From: Rathayibacter tritici
Lineage (GTDB): Bacteria; Actinomycetota; Actinomycetes; Actinomycetales; Microbacteriaceae
Direction: 5' to 3'
Assembly (NCBI RefSeq): GCF_002932875.1
Contig: NZ_PSWS01000003.1
Location: 1-64,000 of the forward strand
DNA: 64,000 bases
Shown: positions 45,447 to 54,435 of the stretch, piece after piece
Numbering within the stretch: position 1 is the first letter of the stretch
Layout of the letters: each line of letters starts with the position of its first letter
Notes under the pieces: model-generated
What the model was told of the DNA's origin: nothing
The model's input: the letters and a program-made list of their open reading frames with translations, nothing else
Database searches by the model: none
Program-made: the position numbers and the translations under genes

Positions 45447-46409
45447 ATGGAACCCGCCGCTTTCCCGCCGCCCGATCCCGCGACACTCGCGCCCGACTCC
45501 GCGCCGCCGCCGGCATCGTCCGCGCCGGACGCTCTGCGGTTCGCGCCACCGACGGGAGCGCCGTTCGACGCGGCGGACACCGGCCGGCCCGTCGGCGAAA
45601 TGCCGCCCGCCGAGCCGCGACCCTCCATCGAGGCGCCCTACTCCTCCCTCCTCTACCTGCCCGACCCGCGGGTGCGCTGGGGCCTGCCGACCGCCGTGCT
45701 CACGATCGTCGGGATCGTCCTGCCGTTGGCCGTCCTCATCCTGCTCTTCGGATTCGGCGTGCTCCCCTACTCCCCCGTGTTCGCTGTCGCGGGAGCGCTC
45801 GCGAGCTACCTCGTCGCGATGATCGTGCCGTTCGCCGCGTCGCGACTGCGCGGGCTGGGCACGATGGCGGCCGACTTCGGTCTGCGCTTCCGCTGGGTCG
45901 ATGTGCCGATCGGGATCGGGCTCGGCTTGGGCGTGCGCTTCGTGATCCTGGTGGTGCTCGCCGCCTTCGCTCCCTTCCTCCAGGACGCGCAGGGAAACCT
46001 CGACATCGACCCCGACCCGCTGTGGTTCGTGCTGAGCTCGGTCCTGATCCCGGTCGTCGTCGCGCCGGTGGTCGAGGAGGTCCTCTGCCGCGGCGTCGTG
46101 ATGCGGGCGGTGCGCAACCGGATGCTGCGCGGTAGCGCCCGGTCGGCGCGGCCCTCCCGGGGGCTCCGGGTGTGGGCGATGGTGTTCAGCATCGTCGCGT
46201 CGACCGCGGTCTTCGCTCTGCTGCACGGGCACCAGATGATGAACCCGGCGACGGTCGTGACGCTCGGCGTGACGACGGTCGTCGCGGGGCTCGCTCACGG
46301 CTGGATCGCGACGCTCACCGGGCGTCTCGGCGCGGCGATCGTCTCGCACGCGACGCTGAACGGCTCCGCGGTGCTGCTGCTGGCGCTGCTGCCACTGCTG
46401 ACCCCTTAG
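45447..46409 (+). CDS. CPBP family intramembrane metalloprotease
   Basis: 320 residues. A Pro/Ala-rich cytoplasmic N-terminus of about 75 residues precedes eight or so hydrophobic segments. The CPBP (Abi/Rce1) motifs are in order: VVEEVLCRGVVMRAV (EExxxR), VFALLHGHQMM (FxxxH) and IVSHATLNGSAV (HxxxN). Members cleave or modify membrane peptides, and some protect bacteriocin producers. Its target here is unknown, and it lies about 20 kb from the lanthipeptide locus. Confidence 0.9.
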   Translation: MEPAAFPPPDPATLAPDSAPPPASSAPDALRFAPPTGAPFDAADTGRPVGEMPPAEPRPSIEAPYSSLLYLPDPRVRWGLPTAVLTIVGIVLPLAVLILLFGFGVLPYSPVFAVAGALASYLVAMIVPFAASRLRGLGTMAADFGLRFRWVDVPIGIGLGLGVRFVILVVLAAFAPFLQDAQGNLDIDPDPLWFVLSSVLIPVVVAPVVEEVLCRGVVMRAVRNRMLRGSARSARPSRGLRVWAMVFSIVASTAVFALLHGHQMMNPATVVTLGVTTVVAGLAHGWIATLTGRLGAAIVSHATLNGSAVLLLALLPLLTP

Positions 46410-46421
46410 GCCGCGCCCGCC

Positions 46422-47147
46422 TCACACGTCGTAGGTGCGCGCCCCCGGCAACTCGCCGCGGACCTGGCGGTGCAGGCGCTCCATGTCGGCGTCGAGGGTG
46501 GCGGCCGTGCGCGCCGCGCCGGCGAGACCGTCGAGCAGCTCCTGCGGCACCTGCCGGTCGTACTTGTAGTAGATCTTGTGCTCCAGGCTCGCCCAGAAGT
46601 CCATGGCGATCGTGCGGAACTGCACCTCAACGCAGACGTCCACCGATCCGCCCGAGAGGAACACCGGCACCTCCACGATCGCGTGCAGGCTCTTATAGCC
46701 GTTCTCCTTCGGCTCGGCGATGTAGTCCTTCACGTCGAGCACCGTCACATCGGACTGCGAGGTGAGCAGGTCGAAGACGCGGTAGACGTCGGAGACGAAG
46801 CTGCACGTGATGCGCACGCCCGCGATGTCGGTGATCGCGCCGGCGATCCCCTCGAAAGTCGTCTCGCAGCCCTTGCGCTCGATCTTCTCGATCAGGCTGT
46901 CGGCCGACTTCAGCCGACTCGTGACGTGCTCGATCGGGTTGTACTCCTGCAACTCGCGGAACTCCTCCTGCAGGATCGACACCTTCGTGACGATCTCGTC
47001 CATCCCGAACTTGTACTGGAGCATGAACCGCGCGAAATCGTCCCGCAGGGCGCGGATCTCGGCGACGGTGCTGGCGTCCAGCGCCTCCGCGACGGCGTCC
47101 GTCAGCGCAGGGACGGCAGTCGCGGGGTCGGGGATGGGGGATTCCAC
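46422..47147 (-). CDS. Small alarmone synthetase (GTP pyrophosphokinase, RelA/SpoT-like)
   Basis: 241 residues from GTG 47147; ATG 47174 would add nine residues. The synthetase fold shows NPIEHVTSRLKSADSLIEKIERKG, AGVRITCSFVSDVYRVFDLLT, KDYIAEPKENGYKSLHAIVEVP, and the catalytic Glu region VEVQFRTIAMDFWASLEHKIYYKY. No HD hydrolase or TGS/ACT domains are present, which matches the YjbM/YwaC class that makes ppGpp independently of the ribosome. The choice of start is uncertain. Confidence 0.9.
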   Translation of the reverse strand: MESPIPDPATAVPALTDAVAEALDASTVAEIRALRDDFARFMLQYKFGMDEIVTKVSILQEEFRELQEYNPIEHVTSRLKSADSLIEKIERKGCETTFEGIAGAITDIAGVRITCSFVSDVYRVFDLLTSQSDVTVLDVKDYIAEPKENGYKSLHAIVEVPVFLSGGSVDVCVEVQFRTIAMDFWASLEHKIYYKYDRQVPQELLDGLAGAARTAATLDADMERLHRQVRGELPGARTYDV

Positions 47148-47212
47148 AGTCGGACACCCTACGCGCGGACACATTCGGACCCGATGGGAAGCGCCCGGCC
47201 TAGCCTGGGAGG

Positions 47213-48619
47213 GTGATCACCGAGCCCCACCCCCTCCGCTTCTGCGCATTCGTCATGAACACCGCCTCCCATATCCAGCACGGGCTCTGGCGCCACCCCG
47301 ACGCGCGGCAGCACGACTTCGACGACGTGCAGCTCTGGATCGATCTTGCCCGGACGCTGGAACGCGGCCGGTTCGACGCGATGTTCTTCGCCGACGTCGC
47401 CGGGCTCTACGGTCCGGCCGACGGCGACTGGGACATCAACGCCCGCGAGGGGTTGCAGCTGCCCAGCAACGATCCGTCGGTGCTGCTCTCGGCCCTGGCG
47501 GTGAGCACCGAGCACCTGGGCTTCGCCTTCACGAGCTCGGTGCTGCAAGCGCATCCGTTCGACTTCGCCCGCAAGGTCTCGACGCTCGACCACCTCTCGA
47601 AGGGTCGGATCGGCTGGAACATCGTCACCAGCGCGCTGGACGGCGCGGCCCGCAACTTCGGCTACGACCGCCTCGAGGAGCACGACGAACGGTACGCCTG
47701 GGCACAGGAGTACCTCGACGTGGTCTACAAGCTGTGGGAGGGCTCCTGGGATGACGGTGCGCTCCTGCGCGACAAGAGCGGCTCCTTCGCCGATCCGGAG
47801 CGCATCCACCGCATCGACCACGTCGGGAAGCGCTACCGCGTGCAGGGGCCGCACCTCTCGGCTCCCTCGCCGCAGCGCACGCCCGTACTCTTCCAGGCCG
47901 GGTCCTCTCCCGCGGGTCGACGCTTCGCGGCGCGCAACGCCGAGGCGCAGTTCGTCTTCTCGGGGTCACCGGAGAAGACCCGCGAGCTGATCGAGGACAC
48001 GCGCTCCCTGGCCGTGGCGGCCGGACGCGAGCGGGGCGTTCCCTCCTTCTACCTGGGCCTCTCCTTCATCACCGGCGACACGGAGGAGGAGGCCCGGCGG
48101 GCCGAGCGCGAGATCGACGAGTACCTCTCCTCCGACGCGTTCCTGGTGCACTCGAACCTCGGCTTCGACCCGGCGACCGGCGAGAAGCTCGACCCCGACC
48201 TGCCGCTCTCGGCGATCGAGACTTACGCCGGCCAGAGCCACCTGCAGTGGATCCGCGACGCGTCGCCCGACCGCGAGCCGACGGTGCGCGACCTGGCGCG
48301 ACTCTCGGCGAAGCTCCGCGGCCGCGTGGTCGGCACACCCGAGCAGATCGCCGACCATCTGGCCGGCTGGCGGGACGCGGGGATCGATGGGATCAACGTC
48401 GTGAACTGGATCCTGCCGGGTAGCTATGAGGAGTTCGTCGACCGGGTGATGCCGGTGCTGCGCGAGCGCGGCCTCGCTCAGACGGAGTACGCAGAGGGCA
48501 CCCTGCGCCGCAAGCTGTTCGGCACGGACGAGCTGCCGGCGACGCATCCGGCACGGGTATACCGCGGGGCGTTCGCGGCCTGTCGTGAGGGGGACGCGAG
48601 GGCGGGTGCGGCTCCGTAG
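47213..48619 (+). CDS. LLM class flavin-dependent monooxygenase (NtaA/SnaA/DszA type)
   Basis: 468 residues from GTG 47213. GLWRHPDARQ near the N-terminus, RFDAMFFADVAG, SSVLQAHPFDFARKVSTLDHLSKGRIGWNIVTS and PVLFQAGSSPAGRRFAARNAEAQF are the hallmarks of the FMNH2-dependent two-component monooxygenases that attack chelators or thiophenes. A reductase partner is not in the window. The GGGAGG next to the start is too close for normal use, so the message may be leaderless. Confidence 0.9.
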   Translation: MITEPHPLRFCAFVMNTASHIQHGLWRHPDARQHDFDDVQLWIDLARTLERGRFDAMFFADVAGLYGPADGDWDINAREGLQLPSNDPSVLLSALAVSTEHLGFAFTSSVLQAHPFDFARKVSTLDHLSKGRIGWNIVTSALDGAARNFGYDRLEEHDERYAWAQEYLDVVYKLWEGSWDDGALLRDKSGSFADPERIHRIDHVGKRYRVQGPHLSAPSPQRTPVLFQAGSSPAGRRFAARNAEAQFVFSGSPEKTRELIEDTRSLAVAAGRERGVPSFYLGLSFITGDTEEEARRAEREIDEYLSSDAFLVHSNLGFDPATGEKLDPDLPLSAIETYAGQSHLQWIRDASPDREPTVRDLARLSAKLRGRVVGTPEQIADHLAGWRDAGIDGINVVNWILPGSYEEFVDRVMPVLRERGLAQTEYAEGTLRRKLFGTDELPATHPARVYRGAFAACREGDARAGAAP

Positions 48620-48628
48620 CGTCGGAGG

Positions 48629-48811
48629 ATGATCCAGACCTGGGGTGTCCTGACCGCACTGTACGGAGTGGTCGTGACGGCGGTCGCGATCCTGGCGATC
48701 GTGCTGCTGGTGCTGCTGTGCCGCCTCGTACTGACCGCGCGCGAGCACCTGCAGACCTCGACCCGGCTGCGCGAGCTGCAGATCGAGCAGATGCTGCTCG
48801 AGAGCGAGTAA
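48629..48811 (+). CDS. Small membrane protein, 60 residues
   Basis: The N-terminal helix (about residues 8-32, LYGVVVTAVAILAIVLLVLLC) is followed by a helical charged tail rich in Arg, Glu and Leu. It starts 9 bases after the monooxygenase stop. No family was recognised; its form suggests a membrane-tethered regulator or subunit. The coding call rests on the clean helix and the spacing. Confidence 0.55.
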   Translation: MIQTWGVLTALYGVVVTAVAILAIVLLVLLCRLVLTAREHLQTSTRLRELQIEQMLLESE

Positions 48812-48818
48812 CGGGCGA

Positions 48819-48886
48819 CACAACGTCAGCTGAGAGTGGGTCTCATCCACGATGGTGGATGACGAGGGCTCTCAGCTGACGTTGTG
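48819..48886. terminator. Nested perfect hairpins between convergent genes
   Basis: CACAACGTCAGCTGAGAG (48819-48836) pairs perfectly with 48869-48886. Inside the loop TCATCCAC (48843-48850) pairs with 48855-48862. It lies 7 bases after the small membrane protein stop and 8 bases from the converging MFS stop, so it is probably a bidirectional terminator. No T-tract. Confidence 0.7.
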
Positions 48887-48894
48887 CGGGACGG

Positions 48895-50325
48895 TCAGGG
48901 CAGAGCGGGTCGCGCGTCCGGGCGCGGCGCCCGCGGGATGAGCAGACCGAGCGCGACGGCGACCGCCGCTCCGATCGCCCCGATCACGAACGTGGTCTCG
49001 AAGCCCTGCGGGCTCGGCAGCTGCACGCCGCCGACCGGAACCGTCAGCTGCGCGAGCACGCCAGCGGTCACGGCGGAGGAGAGGGTGGTGCCGAGGGTGC
49101 GCATCAGCGAGTTGAGGCCGTTCGCGGCAGCGGTTTCTGAGGCCGGGACGGCGTGCATGATCAGCGTGGGCATCGCAGCGTAGGCGAGGCCGAGACCGAC
49201 GCCGATGAGGGCGTTGATCACCAGGATCTGCCAGACCTCACTGCCGAAGGGGAGGATCAGCAGGTACGAGACGGCGATCAGCGCGGAGCCGGCGATCAGC
49301 ACGAGCCGCGGCCCGGACTGCGCCGAGAGGCGGGCGGCGACCGGCGAGGTCGCCATCATCGCCAGGCCGGAGGGCGCGAGCACGAGACTGGCCACGATCA
49401 GGCTCAGGCCGAAGCCGACGCCCGAGGCCGCGGGCAGCTCAAGGCGCTGCGGCAGCGTGATCTGCGCGCCGAAGAAGGCGAAGCCGACCGCCACAGAGGC
49501 GAGATTGGTGAACAGCACGGCGGGCCGGGCGGCCACCCGCAGGTCGACGAGCGGACTCTCCTGCCGCAGCTCGAACCAGCCCCAGAGGAGCAGAACGGCG
49601 ATCCCGCCGAGGCCGGAGCCGAGGATCGCGGGGCTGGTCCAGCCCGCATCGTTGCCTCGGGAGACCGCGATCAGCACGCCGCTCAGCCCGATCGCGAGTC
49701 CGATCGTGCCGACCACGTCGAAGGTGCCCGGCGAACGCAGAGTCGACACGGGGACGACCAGTAACACGAGGGCGATGTCGACGACGCCAAGACCCGCGGA
49801 CATCCAGAACAGCACATGCCAGTCGGTGTTCTGCGCGATGACGGCGCTGAGTGGCAGGCCGAGCGCCCCGCCGATGCCCAACGTCGCGCTGACCAGGGCG
49901 ATCGCGCCGGGGAGCCGGTCGCGGTGCAGGGTGTCGCGGAGGATCGAAATGCCGAGCGGGATGACACCCGTCACGGCGCCCTGGAGGGCGCGGCCGACGA
50001 CCAGCGTCCAGACATCGCCCGCGAAGGCGCAGACGACCGAGCCGATCACGAGCACGACCAGCGCGGCCACGGCCATCCGGCGCTTGCCATAGAGGTCGCC
50101 GAGGCGGCCCGAGACGGGGGTCAGGATGCAGGCGCTCAGCAGTGTCGCGGTGATCACCCACGCGGTCTCGGTGCGGTCGGCGCCGAGCAGGGTCGGCAAC
50201 TCGGACTGGATCGGGACGACCAGTGTTTGCATGAAGGAGGCGCTCATGCCCGCGAAGGCGAGGACGGCGGTGATGAGGCGCGGATTCGGTGAGCGGGTCA
50301 GGGCGCGTCTGTCGGAGTCGGGCAC
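48895..50325 (-). CDS. MFS transporter, DHA2 drug:H+ antiporter type
   Basis: 476 residues with about 14 hydrophobic segments. The motif GRLGDLYGKRRM between helices 2 and 3 is motif A, and LGIGGALGLPLSAVI resembles motif C of drug exporters. It is likely to export hydrophobic drugs or a metabolite. No regulator is adjacent, and the substrate cannot be inferred. Confidence 0.9.
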   Translation of the reverse strand: MPDSDRRALTRSPNPRLITAVLAFAGMSASFMQTLVVPIQSELPTLLGADRTETAWVITATLLSACILTPVSGRLGDLYGKRRMAVAALVVLVIGSVVCAFAGDVWTLVVGRALQGAVTGVIPLGISILRDTLHRDRLPGAIALVSATLGIGGALGLPLSAVIAQNTDWHVLFWMSAGLGVVDIALVLLVVPVSTLRSPGTFDVVGTIGLAIGLSGVLIAVSRGNDAGWTSPAILGSGLGGIAVLLLWGWFELRQESPLVDLRVAARPAVLFTNLASVAVGFAFFGAQITLPQRLELPAASGVGFGLSLIVASLVLAPSGLAMMATSPVAARLSAQSGPRLVLIAGSALIAVSYLLILPFGSEVWQILVINALIGVGLGLAYAAMPTLIMHAVPASETAAANGLNSLMRTLGTTLSSAVTAGVLAQLTVPVGGVQLPSPQGFETTFVIGAIGAAVAVALGLLIPRAPRPDARPALP

Positions 50326-50504
50326 GGCGGTCCTTCACATCGGCGGCGGACGCGCACCCGGACCGCAGCGGCGGGCGGGCCGTCGTCGGCGGGAACGTAT
50401 CGCTCGGCTCAGCCTTCCTCCGGCTCGGGACACAACGTCGGTGCCGGCGTCTTTGTTCCCGCGGGCTCCTTCCGGCGCGCGCCGGGCAGGACGAGGATGG
50501 GCGG

Positions 50505-50864
50505 ATGATCGACATCGAGAGCTGGATCGCCGGCTACGAGAAGGCCTGGGCCACGGACGACGCGGCCGACGTGGCTGCACTGTTCACGGAGGACGCCGAG
50601 TACTTCACGGCGCCGCACCGCGACGCCATCACTCCGCGCGACGCGATCGTGGAGTGGTGGCTGGCGGAGGAGGAGCCCGCCGATCCGACGTTCGCATGGG
50701 GGCTGGTCGCGCTGACGGAGGAGACCGCGGTGGTGGAGGCGCGCACGGTGTACCCGGGCGACCGGACCTACCTGACTCTGTGGGTGATCCGCTTCGCGCC
50801 GGACGGGCGCGCACGCTCGTTCACGGAATGGTTCATGGAGGAACCGGCCGAGTCCGTGTCCTGA
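50505..50864 (+). CDS. SnoaL/NTF2-like domain protein
   Basis: 119 residues from ATG 50505, with GAGGA 9 bases upstream. It is a single alpha+beta-barrel domain typical of SnoaL-like polyketide-cyclase fold proteins (ALFTEDAEYFTAPHRDAITPRDAIVEWW). No conserved catalytic residues can be assigned, since this fold serves many small-molecule roles. The downstream gap holds the facing repeat arrays. Confidence 0.75.
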   Translation: MIDIESWIAGYEKAWATDDAADVAALFTEDAEYFTAPHRDAITPRDAIVEWWLAEEEPADPTFAWGLVALTEETAVVEARTVYPGDRTYLTLWVIRFAPDGRARSFTEWFMEEPAESVS

Positions 50865-50891
50865 GGGCGGGGGCGGGGGCGTCGCCGGGTG

Positions 50892-50986
50892 ACCGTGCGA
50901 TGTGCAGGACACCGTACGATTCGCAGGAGACCGTGCGATTCGCAGGAGACCGTGCGATTCGCAGGAGACCGTGCGATTCGCAGGGG
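50892..50986. repeat. Five 19-bp tandem repeats, left array
   Basis: Units start at 50892, 50911, 50930, 50949 and 50968. The consensus is ACCGTGCGATTCGCAGGAG; units 3 and 4 are identical, and the first differs at GTG in place of TCG and at its last base. They abut with no spacers, so this is not a CRISPR array. The unit is an imperfect reverse complement of the right-array unit. Confidence 0.95.
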
Positions 50987-51042
50987 ACTCTCTCCGACCA
51001 GGGCGGTCATCTGCGGAGGAGAGCGCTCTCTTCGGCGGAAGT

Positions 51043-51156
51043 CCTGCACATCGGACCGGGTCCTGCACATCGGACGGGGGCCTGCGCATCGGACGGGGGC
51101 CTGCACATCGGACGGGGGCCTGCACATCGGACGGGTACCTGCACATCGGACGGGGG
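51043..51156. repeat. Six 19-bp tandem repeats, right array
   Basis: Units start at 51043, 51062, 51081, 51100, 51119 and 51138. The consensus is CCTGCACATCGGACGGGGG with one or two changes per copy. Reversing the left array gives CCTGCGAATCGCACGG, matching 13 of 16 positions. Between the arrays is a palindrome GAGAGCGCTCTC at 51020-51031. Confidence 0.95.
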
Positions 51157-51200
51157 ACGGCGGGGTGTACGCGGGCCGGCGGGGTGGCAGCGCCGACGGG

Positions 51201-52082
51201 TCAGAGCTGCGCGGCGGCGAAGGTGTCGCAGCTGGTGGCGTCGCCCTCGAAGCCCGCCTGGAACCAGCGCTGGCGCTGCTCGGCCGATCCGTGCGTCCAT
51301 CCCTCCGGGTCGACGGTGCCCGTGGCCTGCTCCTGGATGCGGTCGTCGCCGACGGCAGCAGCGGCGCCCAGCGCGTCCTGGTACTCCTGCGCGGTGACCG
51401 GCCGGAGATAGGGCGTCCCGGTGTCGTCGGGCACGGTCGAGGCGTCACCGACCCACGCGCCGGCGAAGCAGTCGGCCTGCAGCTCCAGGCGCACCGAGTC
51501 CGACGCGGGGCCGGTGCCAGAGCGGTCCGCCGACTCCATCGCCCCGGTCAGGTTCTGGATGTGGTGGCCCCACTCGTGGGCGAGGATGTACATCTGCGCG
51601 AGCGATCCACCCGAGGTGTCGAACCGGGTGCGCAGCTCGTCGAAGAAGTCGGTATCGAGGTAGATCGTCTGATCCGGCGGGCAGTAGAACGGACCGACCG
51701 CGGCGCTCGCGCTCCCGCAGCCGGTGGCGGTCTGGTCCTCGAAGAGGTCGACGCCGGTCGGGGTGCGGTACGCGACTCCGAGGGCCTGGGTCGCGGTCCC
51801 CCAGTAGCGATCGAGCGATTCAGCGGCGCCCTCGAGGCGGCAGTCGACCTGGGCGTTGGCGTCGGCGCCGCTGTCGCAGGCGACTGCGGTGCTGGTGACG
51901 CCCTCGGGCGAGGAGCCGCCTCCGACAAGGCCGCCGAGGCTCGAGAGGTCGACGCCGAGCAGCTGCGACAGCAGCGCGAGCACGATGACCCCCACCGCAC
52001 CTCCGCCAACCGCGACGCCGGTGGTACGGCCGCGGCGGCGGACCTTGCCGCCGCTGAGCCGGGAGTCGTCGTTGAAGGTCAT
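51201..52082 (-). CDS. Neutral zinc metallopeptidase (YpfJ family)
   Basis: 293 residues from ATG 52082, where MTFNDDSRLSGGKVRRRGR is the conserved family start. One membrane helix near residues 23-45 anchors it with the catalytic part outside. The zinc motif is HEWGHH in MYILAHEWGHHIQNLTG, and ELQADCFAGAW supplies the downstream acidic ligand. The physiological substrate is unknown for this family. Confidence 0.92.
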   Translation of the reverse strand: MTFNDDSRLSGGKVRRRGRTTGVAVGGGAVGVIVLALLSQLLGVDLSSLGGLVGGGSSPEGVTSTAVACDSGADANAQVDCRLEGAAESLDRYWGTATQALGVAYRTPTGVDLFEDQTATGCGSASAAVGPFYCPPDQTIYLDTDFFDELRTRFDTSGGSLAQMYILAHEWGHHIQNLTGAMESADRSGTGPASDSVRLELQADCFAGAWVGDASTVPDDTGTPYLRPVTAQEYQDALGAAAAVGDDRIQEQATGTVDPEGWTHGSAEQRQRWFQAGFEGDATSCDTFAAAQL

Positions 52083-52128
52083 GCCGTCGAAACTAGCGCC
52101 CGCCACGAGGGTCCGCTCGGGCTTGCGA

Positions 52129-52563
52129 TCAGCCCCAGCGGGATTCGCTGGCCGAGCGGATGATCTCCAGCAGCGCCTCGCGCAGGGGGCCGTGCTCGAG
52201 GGCGCCGGGGAACATGTCGACCTCGAGGCGGTGCGCCCGGCGCCACGCCTCGCCGCCGGCGTCGGTGAGTGCGACGAGCTGGCGGCGGCGGTCGGAGGGA
52301 TCCGTCGTGCGCGAGACGTGGCCCTCGCGCTCGAGCCGTTCGATGGTGCGCGACATGGTCTGCACCTCGACGTGCGCCGCAGCAGCGAGTTCCTTCTGCG
52401 CGACGGGGCCGGCCTGCAGCAGGTGCAGCACGACCAGGCCCGCGTGGGTGAGGCCGATCTCGGCGAGGGCGCCGTGCCAGGCGTGCTCGACCATCCGGGA
52501 GGCGGTGGCGAGCAGCCGGCCGGTGGGCCAGTCCTCCATTCCGGAGGCGTCGTCCGCGCGCAT
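52129..52563 (-). CDS. MarR family transcriptional regulator
   Basis: 144 residues from ATG 52563; the longer open frame overlaps the divergent mscR start. The winged helix reads AGPVAQKELAAAAHVEVQTMSRTIERLEREGHVSRTTDPSDRRRQLVALTDAG, with the usual DRR wing. It is divergent from the mycothiol dehydrogenase gene with a gap of about 110 bases and could regulate it. The start has no ribosome binding site and may be leaderless. Confidence 0.9.
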   Translation of the reverse strand: MRADDASGMEDWPTGRLLATASRMVEHAWHGALAEIGLTHAGLVVLHLLQAGPVAQKELAAAAHVEVQTMSRTIERLEREGHVSRTTDPSDRRRQLVALTDAGGEAWRRAHRLEVDMFPGALEHGPLREALLEIIRSASESRWG

Positions 52564-52675
52564 CTGATCAGGGTAGACCCGAGCCCGGAATGCGAGAGCG
52601 CTGTCCACCCCGCGCATCCGCATCCGGTGGTCGTTACTGTGGATCGGACCTGCACGCCCCCGTCGAAGGAGCCCC

Positions 52676-53770
52676 ATGCCCACCACTGTGCGCGGCGTCA
52701 TCGCCCGGTCGAAGGGCGCTCCCGTGGAGCTCGTCGACATCGTCGTCCCCGACCCGGGCCCGGGCGAGGCGGTCGTCGACATCGAGACCTGCGGGGTCTG
52801 CCACACCGACGTCCACTACCGGGAGGGCGGGATCAGCGACGACTTCCCGTTCCTGCTCGGACACGAGGCGGCCGGACGGGTCAGCGCGATCGGCGAGGGA
52901 GTCAGCCACGTCGCGGTCGGCGACGTCGTGGTCCTCAACTGGCGCGCGGCCTGCGGCGAGTGCCGGGCCTGCACGCGCGGCGAGCCCTGGTACTGCTTCG
53001 ACACTCACAACGCGACCCAGCGGATGACCCTCACGGACGGCACCGAGCTCACCCCTGCGCTGGGGATCGGCGCGTTCGCCGAGAAGACGCTCGTGCACGC
53101 CAAGCAGTGCACGAAGGTCGACCAGGAGGCGGACCCCGCGGCGGTGGGCCTGCTCGGCTGCGGTGTCATGGCTGGCCTCGGCGCCGCAATGAACACCGGG
53201 AACGTCGGGCGCGGCGACTCCGTCGCGGTCATCGGCTGCGGCGGAGTCGGCACGGCGGCTGTCGTCGGTGCGGCCCTCGCGGGCGCCGGCACGGTCATCG
53301 CGATCGACCGCGACCCGAAGAAGCTGGCCGCTGCCCAGAGGCTCGGCGCCACCCACGTGATCGACTCGAGCGGCCTCGACGAGGCGGGCGTCGTCTCGGC
53401 GGTGCAGGCTCTCACGAACGGGTTCGGAGCGGATGTCGTGATCGACGCCGTGGGCCGCCCCGAGACCTGGCGCCAGGCGTTCTACGCCCGCGATCTCGCT
53501 GGGACCGTGGTGCTCGTCGGGGTGCCGACCCCCGAGATGATGCTCGAGATCCCCCTCCTCGACGTCTTCGGCCGCGGCGGCTCGCTGAAGTCGAGCTGGT
53601 ACGGCGACTGCCTACCCGAGCGCGATTTCCCCATGCTGACCAGCCTCTACCTCCAGGGCCGCCTGCCGCTGGACGAGTTCGTGAGCGAGCGGATCGGGAT
53701 CGAGGACATCGAGCGGTCTTTCGCCACGATGGCCGGCGGCGACGTGCTGCGCTCGGTGGTGGTGCTCTGA
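52676..53770 (+). CDS. mscR: S-(hydroxymethyl)mycothiol dehydrogenase
   Basis: 364 residues. Zinc alcohol dehydrogenase of class III type: catalytic zinc motif [14 protein letters not shown], structural zinc cysteines in [15 protein letters not shown], and Rossmann motif [16 protein letters not shown]. The pattern and the following hydrolase gene match mycothiol-dependent formaldehyde dehydrogenase, which oxidises the formaldehyde-mycothiol adduct. It also supports an actinobacterial origin of the DNA. Nitrosomycothiol reductase activity is known in homologues. Confidence 0.92.
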   Translation: MPTTVRGVIARSKGAPVELVDIVVPDPGPGEAVVDIETCGVCHTDVHYREGGISDDFPFLLGHEAAGRVSAIGEGVSHVAVGDVVVLNWRAACGECRACTRGEPWYCFDTHNATQRMTLTDGTELTPALGIGAFAEKTLVHAKQCTKVDQEADPAAVGLLGCGVMAGLGAAMNTGNVGRGDSVAVIGCGGVGTAAVVGAALAGAGTVIAIDRDPKKLAAAQRLGATHVIDSSGLDEAGVVSAVQALTNGFGADVVIDAVGRPETWRQAFYARDLAGTVVLVGVPTPEMMLEIPLLDVFGRGGSLKSSWYGDCLPERDFPMLTSLYLQGRLPLDEFVSERIGIEDIERSFATMAGGDVLRSVVVL

Positions 53771-54399
53771 TGGGCGCGCGGATCGACCGGCTGGTCACCA
53801 GCGGCACCTTCAGCCTCGACGGCGGCACCTGGGACGTCGACAACAACGTGTGGATCGTCGGGGATGACTCCGAGTGCGTGGTCATCGACGCCGCCCACGA
53901 CGCGGAGGCGATCGTCGCGGCCGTCGGCGAGCGCCGCCTCCTCGCCGTGCTGCTGACCCACGGCCACGTCGACCACCTCAATGCCGTCGACGGCGTGCGG
54001 GCCGCGACCGGCGCCCCGGTGCTGCTGAACGAGGGTGACCGGATGCTCTGGGACGCCGTGCACCCCGACACCGCACCGAGCGGCGCACTGATCGACGGGC
54101 ACGTGGTGACGGTCGCCGGCGTCGACCTGGAGGTGCGGCACACCCCGGGTCACACGCCCGGCGCCGTCTGCTTCGTCGCCGAGGCGCTGGGCACGGTCTT
54201 CACGGGTGACACGCTCTTCGAGGGCGGACCCGGAGCCACCGGCCGCTCGTACAGCGACTTCCCGACGATCATCGAGTCGATCACCGAGCGCCTGCTGACG
54301 CTGCCCGCCGAGACCGTCGTGCGGACCGGCCACGGCGATTCGACGACGATCGGAGCGGAGGCGCCGCACCGCGAGGAGTGGATCGCGCGCGGGCACTGA
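53770..54399 (+). CDS. MBL-fold hydrolase coupled to mscR
   Basis: 209 residues from ATG 53770, sharing one base with the mscR stop (TGATG). The metallo-beta-lactamase motif is LTHGHVDHLNAV, followed by HTPGHTPGAVCF and FTGDTLFEGGPGATGRSYSDF. Glyoxalase II-like enzymes beside mscR probably hydrolyse S-formylmycothiol and finish formaldehyde detoxification. Tight coupling supports that role. Confidence 0.92.
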   Translation: MGARIDRLVTSGTFSLDGGTWDVDNNVWIVGDDSECVVIDAAHDAEAIVAAVGERRLLAVLLTHGHVDHLNAVDGVRAATGAPVLLNEGDRMLWDAVHPDTAPSGALIDGHVVTVAGVDLEVRHTPGHTPGAVCFVAEALGTVFTGDTLFEGGPGATGRSYSDFPTIIESITERLLTLPAETVVRTGHGDSTTIGAEAPHREEWIARGH

Positions 54400-54435
54400 C
54401 GGGCGTCCGGCGGATGTCGCGGCGGCCGGCGGCGC

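Noticed and set aside
45447-46409. CPBP protease as the missing lanthipeptide leader protease
   Set aside because: It lies about 20 kb away beside unrelated genes, and this family is common as a housekeeping membrane protease. Nothing in the sequence links the two.
50892-51156. CRISPR array
   Set aside because: The 19-bp units abut without unique spacers, the two arrays are inverted relative to each other, and no cas gene is present.
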